The notes under the pieces are model-generated. The model was given only the letters and a program-made list of their open reading frames with translations. It was not told the origin of the DNA and searched no databases. Below, one piece after another: positions 23,648 through 31,597 of a DNA stretch of 62,255 nucleotides. The position numbers and the translations under genes were made by a program. This DNA comes from an uncultured Bacilli bacterium (GTDB lineage: Bacteria; Bacillota_I; Bacilli_A; RF39; UBA660), in contig CALVJQ010000007.1 in NCBI GenBank assembly GCA_944332265.1, positions 1 through 62,255 of the forward strand, read 5' to 3'. How positions within the stretch are numbered: position 1 is the first letter of the stretch; each line of letters begins with the position of its first letter.

Positions 23648-23673
23648 AAAAATGCTCTTTTGGGCATTTTTTA
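23646..23673. terminator. Bidirectional terminator between the tail-anchored protein gene and pta
   Basis: AAAAAATGC-loop-GCATTTTTT, with T-runs in both directions. Confidence 0.6.
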
Positions 23674-24669
23674 TTTGCTAGCTTGAACAGAAGTAATAGC
23701 AACAACACCGACTATATCTTCGGTTTTACAGCCACGAGATAAGTCATTTACTGGTTTTTTAATACCTTGAGTAATAGGTCCATAGGCTTCAGCTTTTGCT
23801 AGACGTTCAACTAATTTATAACCAATATTACCAGCATCTAAATCAGGGAATATTAAGACATTAGCATGACCTGCTACTTTAGAATCTGGAGCTTTAGAAG
23901 CTGCAATTTCAGGAACAATTGCCGCATCTAATTGAAGTTCACCATCTATTTCATATTGTGGATATTTTTCTTTAGCTATTTTAACTGCTTCAACTACTTT
24001 ATCAACATCAGGATGAGATGCACTTCCTTTAGTTGAGTGAGAAAGCAAGGCGGTAATAGCTTTAGTTTCTGTTAATAATTCAAATGATGAGGACGATGAA
24101 GCGGCAATAGCAGCTAGACGTTTTGGAGTTGGATTTTGTTCTAAACCTGAGTCGCCAAAAATAAAGGTACCATGATATCCGTATTCACAATTAGGAACAA
24201 CCATTAAGAAGAATGCAGAAACAAGTTCTGAATCAGGGGCTGTTTTTATTATTTGTAAAGCTGGTCTTAAAGTATTAGCAGAAGAATGACATGCCCCGGA
24301 AACTATTCCATCAGCTTCATCATTTTTTACTAACATACAAGCATAATACATAAAATCACCTAAAAGGGTTTCACGAGCTTTTTCTAAAGTCATACCTTTA
24401 GCTTTACGTAACTCATAAAAATCATTTATTAATTTATCTGTTTTTTCAGAAGTAAAAGGGTTAATAATTTGGATATTGGCTAAATCAATATTCTCTTCTT
24501 TTGCTAAAGTATTAATTTTTTCTTCTTCACCAATTAAGATAATTTTAGCTATTCCCTCTTTTTGGCAAATACTTGCAGCTTTTAAAACTCTTTTATCCAT
24601 TGTTTCTGGTAAAATAATTGTTTTTATATTTTGACGTGCTCTTTCTTTTATCGTTTCAATAAAATTCAT
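23671..24669 (-). CDS. pta: Phosphate acetyltransferase
   Basis: Interconverts acetyl-CoA and acetyl phosphate, the step before ATP formation by acetate kinase. The protein of 332 residues is the short form (PTA_PTB domain only). Conserved stretches are VSGACHSSANTLRPALQII, FIFGDSGLEQNPTPKRLAAIA, LSHSTKGSASHPDVDKV, ELQLDAAIVP and HANVLIFPDLDAGNIGYK. No ackA lies nearby. It has a GAAGG ribosome binding site and stands alone between terminators. It suggests acetate-forming fermentation. Confidence 0.96.
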   Translation of the reverse strand: MNFIETIKERARQNIKTIILPETMDKRVLKAASICQKEGIAKIILIGEEEKINTLAKEENIDLANIQIINPFTSEKTDKLINDFYELRKAKGMTLEKARETLLGDFMYYACMLVKNDEADGIVSGACHSSANTLRPALQIIKTAPDSELVSAFFLMVVPNCEYGYHGTFIFGDSGLEQNPTPKRLAAIAASSSSSFELLTETKAITALLSHSTKGSASHPDVDKVVEAVKIAKEKYPQYEIDGELQLDAAIVPEIAASKAPDSKVAGHANVLIFPDLDAGNIGYKLVERLAKAEAYGPITQGIKKPVNDLSRGCKTEDIVGVVAITSVQASK

Positions 24670-24711
24670 TTTATAACCTTCTTTCCTAAAATATTATATT
24701 ATTTTTTAGCA

Positions 24712-24745
24712 TTTAAAAAAAGTGTATTTGACACTTTTTTAATTA
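24712..24745 (-). terminator. Terminator of the 24739 gene
   Basis: Minus-strand AAAAAAGTGT-CAAAT-ACACTTTTTT then TAAAT. Confidence 0.6.
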
Positions 24746-25473
24746 TTATTTAAATATAAATCATAAAATTCAACTATTTGACTATATATAAAACTAACTA
24801 TATTTTTACGTTCAGTTAAATCAGGAATTAAAGAAGAATAATTATCAGGATTATATTCTTTTTCATAAGAAGTTTTTACATATTTATCTAATTTAGGATT
24901 ATATATTACAGGTACTACTTTATTTTCTTTGAAAATTTTAATAACATCTAGTCTTTTATCATTTCTAGTTATATTTCTTTTTAAAATAATATTATACTTG
25001 GTTGGAGGTACTGCTGATGATATTTCCATATTTTCGGGAATATTTAAGTAGGTAGAAATATCTTCATCGATATTAAAGATTTCAAAAGAATAACTTTCAG
25101 TACAATCTCCAGCTATATTATCTACTAGACCAGATACTTTAATAACAGGGCTTTCTGGGCCATATGTATCATTAAAACTAGGAATGATATCAGGAATAAA
25201 ATAACGAATCTCTGTTTCACGTGTTGTTTCATAGTAAGCATCATTTTTAGTAATTCTTACGGAAGTATCATCATTTTCATATTCAACTATTGTATCTAGA
25301 GGGTTTAAATTAATATGATAAGAACCAATCTCGATATCATATTCTTTTTGTTTTATACATTCACGTAGTAAAGTAAATAGAGCTTTTTGAAAACTTATTT
25401 TGTCTATTTCAGTTAGTTCTTGATTATTATGATATAAATATTTTTTTAAGTCTTTTGTTAATTTTTCTATCAT
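24739..25473 (-). CDS. Hypothetical protein, 244 residues
   Basis: I do not recognise it. It has no signal peptide or membrane helix. The N-terminal 50 residues look helical, the middle mixed alpha/beta and acidic, with an aromatic C-terminal helix (FIYSQIVEFYDLYL). The ATG at 25471-25473 follows AGGGTGAT; a GTG nine nt upstream is inside that site. It is transcribed after spoVS, but a terminator lies between them. Confidence 0.6.
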   Translation of the reverse strand: MIEKLTKDLKKYLYHNNQELTEIDKISFQKALFTLLRECIKQKEYDIEIGSYHINLNPLDTIVEYENDDTSVRITKNDAYYETTRETEIRYFIPDIIPSFNDTYGPESPVIKVSGLVDNIAGDCTESYSFEIFNIDEDISTYLNIPENMEISSAVPPTKYNIILKRNITRNDKRLDVIKIFKENKVVPVIYNPKLDKYVKTSYEKEYNPDNYSSLIPDLTERKNIVSFIYSQIVEFYDLYLNNN

Positions 25474-25500
25474 TGGAATCACCCTATTGTAATTATATCA

Positions 25501-25540
25501 TAAAAAAAGAAAATTGAGGTTTATTTAGCCTCAATTATTA
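25501..25540 (-). terminator. Terminator of spoVS
   Basis: Minus-strand AATTGAGG-loop-CCTCAATT followed by TTCTTTTTTT; overlaps the stop codon. Confidence 0.7.
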
Positions 25541-25781
25541 ATTTAATAGCAGTTTTTTCTTTACCATCTATTTCGATATCAGTAAAAGCCGGAATACAAA
25601 TTAAATTTATACCACTTGGGGAAATATAACCACGAGCAATTGAGACAGCTTTAACGGCTTGGTTAAGGGCTCCTGCGCCGACAGTTTGAATTTCTAGGCC
25701 ACCCTTTTCTCTAAATATATTGGCAATAGCACCAGCGACTTTACTTGGATTTGATTTACTGGATACTTTTAAAATTTCCAT
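25521..25781 (-). CDS. spoVS: Stage V sporulation protein S
   Basis: The protein of 86 residues matches SpoVS closely: EILKVSSKSNPSKVAGAIAN, VGAGALNQAVKAVSIARGYI, GINLICIPAFTDIEIDG. SpoVS is a small Alba-like nucleic-acid-binding protein required for late sporulation in Bacillus; relatives also occur in non-sporulating bacteria. The ATG follows AGAGAGG. It is divergent from a peptidoglycan amidase gene, with 108 nt between. Together with cotE it supports a sporulating lifestyle. Confidence 0.95.
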   Translation of the reverse strand: MEILKVSSKSNPSKVAGAIANIFREKGGLEIQTVGAGALNQAVKAVSIARGYISPSGINLICIPAFTDIEIDGKEKTAIKLIIEAK

Positions 25782-25860
25782 TTTTAATTTCCTCTCTTTC
25801 TGTAAAAATATATGATATATAATTTTTTTTATGTTAAAATTTTTCTTTTTTTACATGTTT

Positions 25861-25869
25861 TGTTATAAT
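25861..25869 (+). promoter_or_regulatory. Extended -10 promoter of the amidase gene
   Basis: TG-T-TATAAT (25861-25869), 20 nt before the ATG. The -35 region is only T-rich, as is common with extended -10 promoters. Confidence 0.5.
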
Positions 25870-25889
25870 TTGGATTGAGGTGAATTAAG

Positions 25890-26531
25890 ATGACTAAGAA
25901 AAATCATCCTTATTGGATTAATAAAGATAATATTAATAATACGATATTAGAAAGTAGATTATTACCAAAAGAATGTGCTAATAATCTTGGTATAGAACAA
26001 ATTCCAGATTATATTATTATTCATGAAGTATCTTTAGGATTAGGAAGATCACCAAAGGAATATAATTTAGAACATTATGCAAAGAAAATTATAGATGATG
26101 GGTTACGTGGTAGTAAAATTGGATATCACTATTTAGTTAGTGATAAGAAAATTATTCAGTTTATTTACGATAATCAATGTGCTTTTCATACAGGGACTGA
26201 TTTTAATTATCATAGTATTGGTATTGAAAGATTAATATGCGAGGGAATAAGGTATCCAGATGCTTTACATAATCAAGCTAAATTAGCTGCTACTTTAATG
26301 GTTAAATGGAATATACCAATAAGCAATGTTATTTCACATAAAGAGACTAAAAGATTAAGTAATGATGAAGTTAAGCAGTGTCCTAACCGTTTAATTGAAG
26401 GACAATATGGAGGATTTAGAATATTTTATCGTGAAATAAGAAAGTGTTTACAAGAACGTGATTTGTTTTATGAAATATTAGAAGATGTAAAACAATTAGA
26501 TTATCAAGATTTATTAAATAGGAAATTTTAA
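25890..26531 (+). CDS. N-acetylmuramoyl-L-alanine amidase (amidase_2/PGRP fold), no signal peptide
   Basis: The protein of 213 residues cleaves the bond between muramic acid and the stem peptide. Zinc ligands can be placed as His in DYIIIHEVSLG (about 51), His in NVISHKETK (about 149) and Cys in QCPNRL (about 164). GYHYLV and GIERLICEG fit the amidase_2 core. There is no signal peptide and no cell-wall-binding domain, as in CwlH, XlyA and phage endolysins. Release by mother-cell lysis would explain this, but no phage genes and no holin lie nearby. The divergent neighbour is spoVS. The ATG follows GAGGTGA. Confidence 0.88.
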   Translation: MTKKNHPYWINKDNINNTILESRLLPKECANNLGIEQIPDYIIIHEVSLGLGRSPKEYNLEHYAKKIIDDGLRGSKIGYHYLVSDKKIIQFIYDNQCAFHTGTDFNYHSIGIERLICEGIRYPDALHNQAKLAATLMVKWNIPISNVISHKETKRLSNDEVKQCPNRLIEGQYGGFRIFYREIRKCLQERDLFYEILEDVKQLDYQDLLNRKF

Positions 26532-26560
26532 AAGAAGTGGTTTTCCACTTCTTTTTTATT
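26529..26560. terminator. Bidirectional terminator between the amidase and GGGtGRT genes
   Basis: AAAAGAAGTGG-TTTT-CCACTTCTTTT with T-runs on both strands. Confidence 0.7.
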
Positions 26561-27554
26561 TACATGCTTCTTCGATTGCAACAGCGATTGAAACAGTTGC
26601 TCCAACCATTGGGTTGTTACCCATACCGATTAGTCCCATCATTTCAACATGAGCTGGTACTGAAGATGATCCAGCAAATTGGGCATCGCTATGCATTCTA
26701 CCCATTGTATCAGTCATTCCGTATGATGCTGGTCCAGCAGCCATATTATCTGGGTGAAGAGTACGTCCTGTTCCTCCACCTGATGCTACTGAGAAATATT
26801 TTTTACCTTGTTCAAGGCATTCTTTTTTATAAGTACCAGCTACAGGATGTTGAAAACGAGTTGGATTTGTAGAATTTCCTGTTATTGAAACATCTACACT
26901 TTCAAGATGCATAATAGCAACACCTTCGCGTACATCATTAGCACCATAACATCTTACTTTGCTTCTTTCGCCTTTAGAGTATGGAATTTCTTTTACAACA
27001 TTTACTTTGCTATTAAAGAAATCAAATTCAGTTTGAACATAAGTAAAACCATTAATACGTGAAATAATTTGGGCTGCGTCTTTACCTAAACCATTTAAAA
27101 TTACTTTTAATGGTTCTTTTCTTACTTTATTAGCAGCTAAAGCGATACCTATTGCTCCTTCGGCTGCTGCGAATGATTCATGTCCAGCTAGGAAAGCAAA
27201 ACATTTAGTTTCTTCTGATAAAAGCATTGATGCTAAATTACCATGACCTAAACCTACTTTACGATCATCAGCTACTGATCCAGGAATACAGAAAGCTTGT
27301 AATCCTTCGCCAATAGCTTTAGCAGCTTCTTTAGCTTTAGTACGACCTGATTTAAGAGCAATAGCCGCACCTAAAGTATATGCCCAGCAAGCATTTTCAA
27401 AACATATTGGTTGAACAGATTTAACTATTTCGTATGGATCAAAACCTTTTTCTTTACAAATATTTCTTGCGTCTTCAAAATCTTTTATACCATATTTTTC
27501 CATTACTGGTTTTATTTGATTGATTCTTCTTTCGTAGTTTTCAAATAATGCCAT
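26556..27554 (-). CDS. GGGtGRT family protein
   Basis: The protein has 332 residues and contains the motif that names the family, SGGGTGRTLHPDNMAAGPASYG, near residue 260-280. Other conserved-looking blocks are GLGHGNLASMLL, AGHESFAAAEGAIGIALA and SVPAHVEMMGLIGMGNNPMVGATVSIA. The family (PF14057) has no known activity; the glycine-rich loops and several conserved His, Cys and Glu residues suggest a cofactor or metal site. It ends the operon behind a NifU-like gene, 11 nt apart, an arrangement I have seen associated in anaerobic Firmicutes. The ATG follows GGAGGTTAATAT. Confidence 0.88.
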   Translation of the reverse strand: MALFENYERRINQIKPVMEKYGIKDFEDARNICKEKGFDPYEIVKSVQPICFENACWAYTLGAAIALKSGRTKAKEAAKAIGEGLQAFCIPGSVADDRKVGLGHGNLASMLLSEETKCFAFLAGHESFAAAEGAIGIALAANKVRKEPLKVILNGLGKDAAQIISRINGFTYVQTEFDFFNSKVNVVKEIPYSKGERSKVRCYGANDVREGVAIMHLESVDVSITGNSTNPTRFQHPVAGTYKKECLEQGKKYFSVASGGGTGRTLHPDNMAAGPASYGMTDTMGRMHSDAQFAGSSSVPAHVEMMGLIGMGNNPMVGATVSIAVAIEEACK

Positions 27555-27565
27555 ATATTAACCTC

Positions 27566-28258
27566 CTATTCGTTTCTAGGGTCTATCTTTTTAACAGCTT
27601 CAGCAAATCTTCCATAAGTGCCACTTGCTTTTTCGATAGCCTCCATTGGTTCAATACCTGCTTTGATATTGTCCATCATTTTTCCTAAGTTAACATATTT
27701 GTAACCAATGATTGTATCGTTTTCATCTAAGCCGATTTCAACGATATATCCTTCAGCTAATTCTAGGTAACGAGGACCTTTTACTTTAGTACTATAAATT
27801 GTACCTACTTGGCTACGATGACCTTTTCCTAAGTCTTCTAAGCCAGCACCAATTGATAGTCCTCCTTCACTAAATGCTGATTGACTACGACCATAAACAA
27901 TTTGTAAAAAAAGTTCACGCATAGCAGTATTAATAGCATCACATACTAAGTCTGTATTTAAAGCTTCTAGGATTGTTTTTCCAATTAATATTTCTCCGGC
28001 CATAGCAGCACTATGAGTCATACCTGAACAACCTAGGGTTTCAACTAAGGCTTCTTCTATAATACCATTTTTAATATTTAGAGTAAGTTTACATGCACCT
28101 TGTTGAGGAGCACACCACCCTATTCCATGTGTAAGTCCAGAAATATCTTTTATTTCTTTAGCTTGAATCCATTTTCCTTCTTCAGGAATAGGTGCTGGAC
28201 CATGGTCGGCACCTTTGGCTACTTTACACATATTTTCTACTTCTTTTGTGTATATCAT
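27566..28258 (-). CDS. NifU/IscU-like iron-sulfur scaffold-related protein
   Basis: The protein has 230 residues. Residues about 45-130 resemble the NifU N-terminal/IscU domain: GWCAPQQGACKLTLNIKNG, then ETLGCSGMTHSAAMAGEIL, in which Cys residues sit where IscU carries its cluster ligands. The rest is longer than IscU and unlike it (GRSQSAFSEGGLSIGAGL, GTIYSTKVKGPRYLELAEGY). There is an additional Cys at position 10 or 11. It is the first gene of a pair with the GGGtGRT protein. It has a GGAGG ribosome binding site and an extended -10 promoter. The role is probably connected with Fe-S clusters, but this is inference from the fold only. Confidence 0.8.
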   Translation of the reverse strand: MIYTKEVENMCKVAKGADHGPAPIPEEGKWIQAKEIKDISGLTHGIGWCAPQQGACKLTLNIKNGIIEEALVETLGCSGMTHSAAMAGEILIGKTILEALNTDLVCDAINTAMRELFLQIVYGRSQSAFSEGGLSIGAGLEDLGKGHRSQVGTIYSTKVKGPRYLELAEGYIVEIGLDENDTIIGYKYVNLGKMMDNIKAGIEPMEAIEKASGTYGRFAEAVKKIDPRNE

Positions 28259-28281
28259 TATTTAACCTCCTATATGTATTA

Positions 28282-28290
28282 ATTATAACA
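28282..28290 (-). promoter_or_regulatory. Extended -10 promoter of the NifU-like/GGGtGRT pair
   Basis: Minus-strand TG-T-TATAAT; TATAAT at 28282-28287. The -35 position reads TTCCTT at 17 nt and overlaps the preceding terminator. Confidence 0.5.
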
Positions 28291-28299
28291 AATGTCCAA

Positions 28300-28323
28300 A
28301 GAAAAAGGAACAAGTTGTTCCTT
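28300..28323 (-). terminator. Terminator of the methyltransferase-PP2C-DUF1292 group
   Basis: Minus-strand AAGGAAC-AACTT-GTTCCTT followed by TTTCTTT, overlapping the DUF1292 stop codon. Confidence 0.6.
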
Positions 28324-28591
28324 AGTTATCTTCTAATTTATACTTTGTTTTTGCTTTATTAGCTATTGCTTCTAACATAGATGTAATATAATTTATTTCG
28401 GTAGTTTCAGTTACTTCTTTAAGTTTGTTATCTTTATAAATTGAAGCATAACAATTTATATTGTTATTTTCATCTTTTTCATAATTTGTATATACAATGT
28501 AATGTTGATGGTCGTTTTTTGATGTAAATTCGAAGATAACATCATATTCTTTTTCTAGACCTTGATCGTTTGATATTTTTATTTTCTCCAT
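28322..28591 (-). CDS. DUF1292 (YrzB-like) protein
   Basis: The protein of 89 residues fits DUF1292: an N-terminal strand (KEYDVIFEFTSKNDHQHYIVYT), a second strand pair with INCYASIYKD, and a C-terminal helix (YITSMLEAIANKAKTKY). The family is small, cytosolic and of unknown function; in Bacillus it lies behind yrrK/yrzB. Here it follows the PP2C phosphatase gene with 2 nt between, which is not the usual place. The ATG follows AAGGAGATAATT. Confidence 0.8.
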   Translation of the reverse strand: MEKIKISNDQGLEKEYDVIFEFTSKNDHQHYIVYTNYEKDENNNINCYASIYKDNKLKEVTETTEINYITSMLEAIANKAKTKYKLEDN

Positions 28592-28593
28592 AA

Positions 28594-30090
28594 TTATCTC
28601 CTTATATATGCAGCAGCAGAAGCGTTATCTTTCCCTGCTTCAATGATTATACGATTACCATATTCATCATAACCTACTGCATTATTGTTTATTGCTTTTT
28701 TGACGATTTCATGAGTTATACGGTCTGGGGGCGTAGTTTCAGCAATGAAGTTTATGTCATCGGTTGATAATAAATCATGAACGCCATCACTAAAGAGGAA
28801 TAATTTATCATAAGCATCGTTACCAATTAACCATATTTGGGGATTAACATTTTGACTGCCAACAGCACTTAGTATTTGGTTATTACCTGGAGCAAAACGA
28901 AGATTATTAATGTCATCGTAGGTTATTGGACGTTTGTTTTTTTGATTTCTATATTCCATTTCATTCCAAACTAAAGATTGGTCCTTGGTAATAAGATTTA
29001 ATTCACCATTTTTATAAGCATATGCACGTGAATCACCAACATTAACAATGGTTGTTACATTACGACCAACAATAGCACAGACTAAAGTTGTTCCTGATAT
29101 ATGGTTTTTACTACCAAATTTATTAGCAACTTCTGCACTTATTTGTCTAACAATTTGTTTTAACTGATGATATAGGATATCATGATTTTCATAATATAGT
29201 AATGGTAAAGATTGAAACCATTTACTTAGAGCCATTAAGGTATAGTTACTAGCTTTTTCACCATATTCTTCGCCACCCATACCATCAGCAACAGCTAAAA
29301 GTTTAAAGCTGTTATTTTGAGGATGTGTCATGATAAGGGTTGAATCTTCTTGGTTGCGACGTTTTTTACCAATATCTTGGGTAGCAAATAGGTTACCATC
29401 AAGAGCATATTCGTTATGTTTATATTTAATTTGACTACCATCTAATACTTGTTGTAAACAATTATTTAGGGCTTCATAATTAACATGAACTTCTTCAATA
29501 TTTGATACTTCTTGATAATCTTTTCTTATTCGATAATAAAGTTCATCTAAAGTGTAATTACGATTACTTAAGTTATCAATTTTTTTACGGAATTGATTTC
29601 CGTACATGATATTATCAAATAGAATTTCACCATTATTAGTTAGAGGGTAAAATTTAGGATTATAACGTATTTTTAAGACTGCATTAATTAAGGAGAAAAG
29701 ACGTTTAGGATTTAAAATATATTCATTAAATAAATTACTTTGACAATTTTGCATCTTCTCTACTTCTTCACGAATGATTTGCCATTCAGTAAAATGCTTA
29801 TTTAAAGATGCGAGATCATGATAACCAATTCGACTATGATTAACAACTGATGGATATAATTCTATAATAGCAGAATAAGTACTAACTGCTTGGTTTAGAA
29901 TATATCTTAATAATTCATTTTGAGTTAAACCACGGATAGATGAACGAGCATTATTATTAGAAGTAAAATTTTCTAAATGAATACCAGATATTATATTATG
30001 ATAAATTGTCGTACTAAAATTACCAGCATATGAGGGATGTTTTTTTAAAGTTTCTGCTATTGCATAATCTATTGTTTGATCTTTTATCAT
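28594..30090 (-). CDS. PP2C-type Ser/Thr phosphatase with a long novel N-terminal domain
   Basis: The protein has 498 residues. Residues about 1-235 are a helical region I do not recognise. The PP2C domain follows at about 240-495 with all metal and catalytic motifs: KKRRNQEDS, AVADGMGGEEYGE, GTTLVCAIVG, NVGDSRAYAY, LFSDGVHDLL and KDNASA at the very end. It should be an active Mg/Mn phosphatase. No Ser/Thr kinase gene lies beside it, unlike the usual prpC-prkC pair. The ATG at 30088-30090 follows TAGGTGATATT; the longer frame to 30174 would read through that site with low-complexity hydrophobic residues and is rejected. It is followed by DUF1292 after 2 nt. Confidence 0.88.
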   Translation of the reverse strand: MIKDQTIDYAIAETLKKHPSYAGNFSTTIYHNIISGIHLENFTSNNNARSSIRGLTQNELLRYILNQAVSTYSAIIELYPSVVNHSRIGYHDLASLNKHFTEWQIIREEVEKMQNCQSNLFNEYILNPKRLFSLINAVLKIRYNPKFYPLTNNGEILFDNIMYGNQFRKKIDNLSNRNYTLDELYYRIRKDYQEVSNIEEVHVNYEALNNCLQQVLDGSQIKYKHNEYALDGNLFATQDIGKKRRNQEDSTLIMTHPQNNSFKLLAVADGMGGEEYGEKASNYTLMALSKWFQSLPLLYYENHDILYHQLKQIVRQISAEVANKFGSKNHISGTTLVCAIVGRNVTTIVNVGDSRAYAYKNGELNLITKDQSLVWNEMEYRNQKNKRPITYDDINNLRFAPGNNQILSAVGSQNVNPQIWLIGNDAYDKLFLFSDGVHDLLSTDDINFIAETTPPDRITHEIVKKAINNNAVGYDEYGNRIIIEAGKDNASAAAYIRR

Positions 30091-30113
30091 AATATCACCT
30101 ATTATTATTTTAA

Positions 30114-30158
30114 CATAAAAAAAGAAAAGAAAAAATGTTAATTTTTCTTTTCCCAGCG
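30114..30158 (-). terminator. Terminator of the methyltransferase gene
   Basis: Minus-strand GAAAAGAAAAA-loop-TTTTTTCTTTTC followed by T7. The stem is A/T-rich, so termination may be partial. Confidence 0.5.
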
Positions 30159-31010
30159 AGCATAAATACCACATGGTAAGATTAAATCGTTAGCAGCCTT
30201 TATTCCTAATTCATCACTAGTGATAAGACCAGGATGTTGATTATTAATTGTTAAATTTAAAACATTTTCTAAGACAGTCTTAGATAAACCGGTTGTATAA
30301 GAGTTAATAAGGAATAATAATGGATCATCAGAAAGAATTTCACTACATAGATTAACTAAAGGGTATAAATCTTTTTCAATATCCCAAATTTCCCCATTGG
30401 AGCCACGGCCAAATGATGGAGGATCCATTAAGATAATATCATATTTATTTCCTCTTCTTATTTCACGTTTAACGAACTTAACGACATCATCAACAAGAAA
30501 ACGAATTGTTTTATCCTGAAGGGAACAGGAAATAACGTTTTCTTTAGCCCATTCAATCATCCCACGTGAAGAATCAACATGAACTACTAAAGAGGCTCCA
30601 GCAGCGGCAGCTGCACAGGTTGCAGCACCAGTATAAGCAAATAAATTTAATACTTTTACTGGACGATTAGCTTTTTTTATTATTTCAGTAATTAAATTCC
30701 AGTTATAGGCTTGTTCTGGAAATAAGCCTGTATGTTTAAAGCCCATTAGTTTAAGATTAAAAGTCAAATTACGATAATGAACTTGCCAAGTAGATGGCAT
30801 TTTATTATTTTTTATTTCCCAATGGCCTCCACCTTTATTATTACGATGGTAAACGGCATCAATTAAATCCCACTTATCAGGATAACTTTTATTATCCCAA
30901 ATTATTTGAGGGTCTGGACGAAGTAATTTAATACCATGCCAATTTTCAAGTTTCATACCAGAAGACATATCGATAATTTGATATTCCGTAAAGTCATTAA
31001 CAGTTTTCAT
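30138..31010 (-). CDS. Class I SAM-dependent methyltransferase (RlmI/COG1092-like)
   Basis: The protein of 290 residues has a Rossmann SAM-binding core: LNLFAYTGAATCAAAAAGA (motif I), VHVDSSRGMIEWAKENV (motif II) and LMDPPSFGRG, the catalytic DPPS(F) motif seen in RNA cytosine or N6-methylating enzymes. The N-terminal half (YQIIDMSSGMKLENW, LLRPDPQIIW) is typical of this group, which relates to 23S rRNA m5C methyltransferases but lacks the PUA domain. The target is likely rRNA. The ATG at 31008-31010 follows TTGGTGATATCT; an upstream TTG is inside that site. Confidence 0.85.
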   Translation of the reverse strand: MKTVNDFTEYQIIDMSSGMKLENWHGIKLLRPDPQIIWDNKSYPDKWDLIDAVYHRNNKGGGHWEIKNNKMPSTWQVHYRNLTFNLKLMGFKHTGLFPEQAYNWNLITEIIKKANRPVKVLNLFAYTGAATCAAAAAGASLVVHVDSSRGMIEWAKENVISCSLQDKTIRFLVDDVVKFVKREIRRGNKYDIILMDPPSFGRGSNGEIWDIEKDLYPLVNLCSEILSDDPLLFLINSYTTGLSKTVLENVLNLTINNQHPGLITSDELGIKAANDLILPCGIYARWEKKN

Positions 31011-31045
31011 AGATATCACCAAGTTTATTTTAACAAATAGTATAA

Positions 31046-31074
31046 TTAAAAAAAAGACTTTATAGTCTTTTTAA
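31046..31074 (-). terminator. Terminator of the 31071 gene
   Basis: Minus-strand AAAAGACT-ATA-AAGTCTTTT followed by TTTTAA. Confidence 0.6.
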
Positions 31075-31589
31075 GCATGATTTATTAAGGTTTTTAAAAT
31101 TGGATCAAATAATTCTAAAATACCATGAGTTAAAGTTATATAACCAAAGATTACTACTTCATTAGTAAAAGCTAAATTAATTGAAGATAAAAGACTAACA
31201 AGAATAAATAAGCCTAAAATAAAAGTTCTTATTTTCCACATACGATCATGACGATCATGATAGTAATCGATTTTTTTTAACTTGCTTATTGATATTAGCA
31301 TAATCCATATACCTAGTATTAAAGCTATTTTACGGGGAGTATCTGGTTTAGTAATGACACTTATTATAAGAGGAATAATTGAGGAAATGGTTATATATAA
31401 TCCTTCTATATCTTTAGTGTCTTTAAGAATAAGGAATTTTATTGCTCCTATTATAGTATAGATGGTGTATATTATAATACTAAGAAATAAAATGTTATCA
31501 TAGTTAAAGATTGGTAAGATAAGGATTAAAGAACCTATTAGAATTAAGATTAAGGAGATAGTTATATCTACTTTTTGCTTCTTTTTCAT
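31071..31589 (-). CDS. Polytopic membrane protein (DUF308/HdeD-like)
   Basis: The protein of 172 residues has about six hydrophobic helices of 18-22 residues (for example LILILIGSLILILPIF and ALILGIWIMLISISKL), separated by short basic loops, as in DUF308/HdeD-type proteins. I see no catalytic motif. It follows the HAD phosphatase gene after 8 nt and is probably cotranscribed with it. The ATG follows GGTGACAAA. Confidence 0.65.
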   Translation of the reverse strand: MKKKQKVDITISLILILIGSLILILPIFNYDNILFLSIIIYTIYTIIGAIKFLILKDTKDIEGLYITISSIIPLIISVITKPDTPRKIALILGIWIMLISISKLKKIDYYHDRHDRMWKIRTFILGLFILVSLLSSINLAFTNEVVIFGYITLTHGILELFDPILKTLINHA

Positions 31590-31597
31590 TTTGTCAC

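Noticed and set aside
26537-26872. Plus-strand open frame over the GGGtGRT gene end
   Set aside because: Antisense shadow; starts within the bidirectional terminator.
30091-30174. 28-residue N-terminal extension of the PP2C gene
   Set aside because: It crosses the terminator of the upstream gene and the GGTGAT site before the ATG at 30090.
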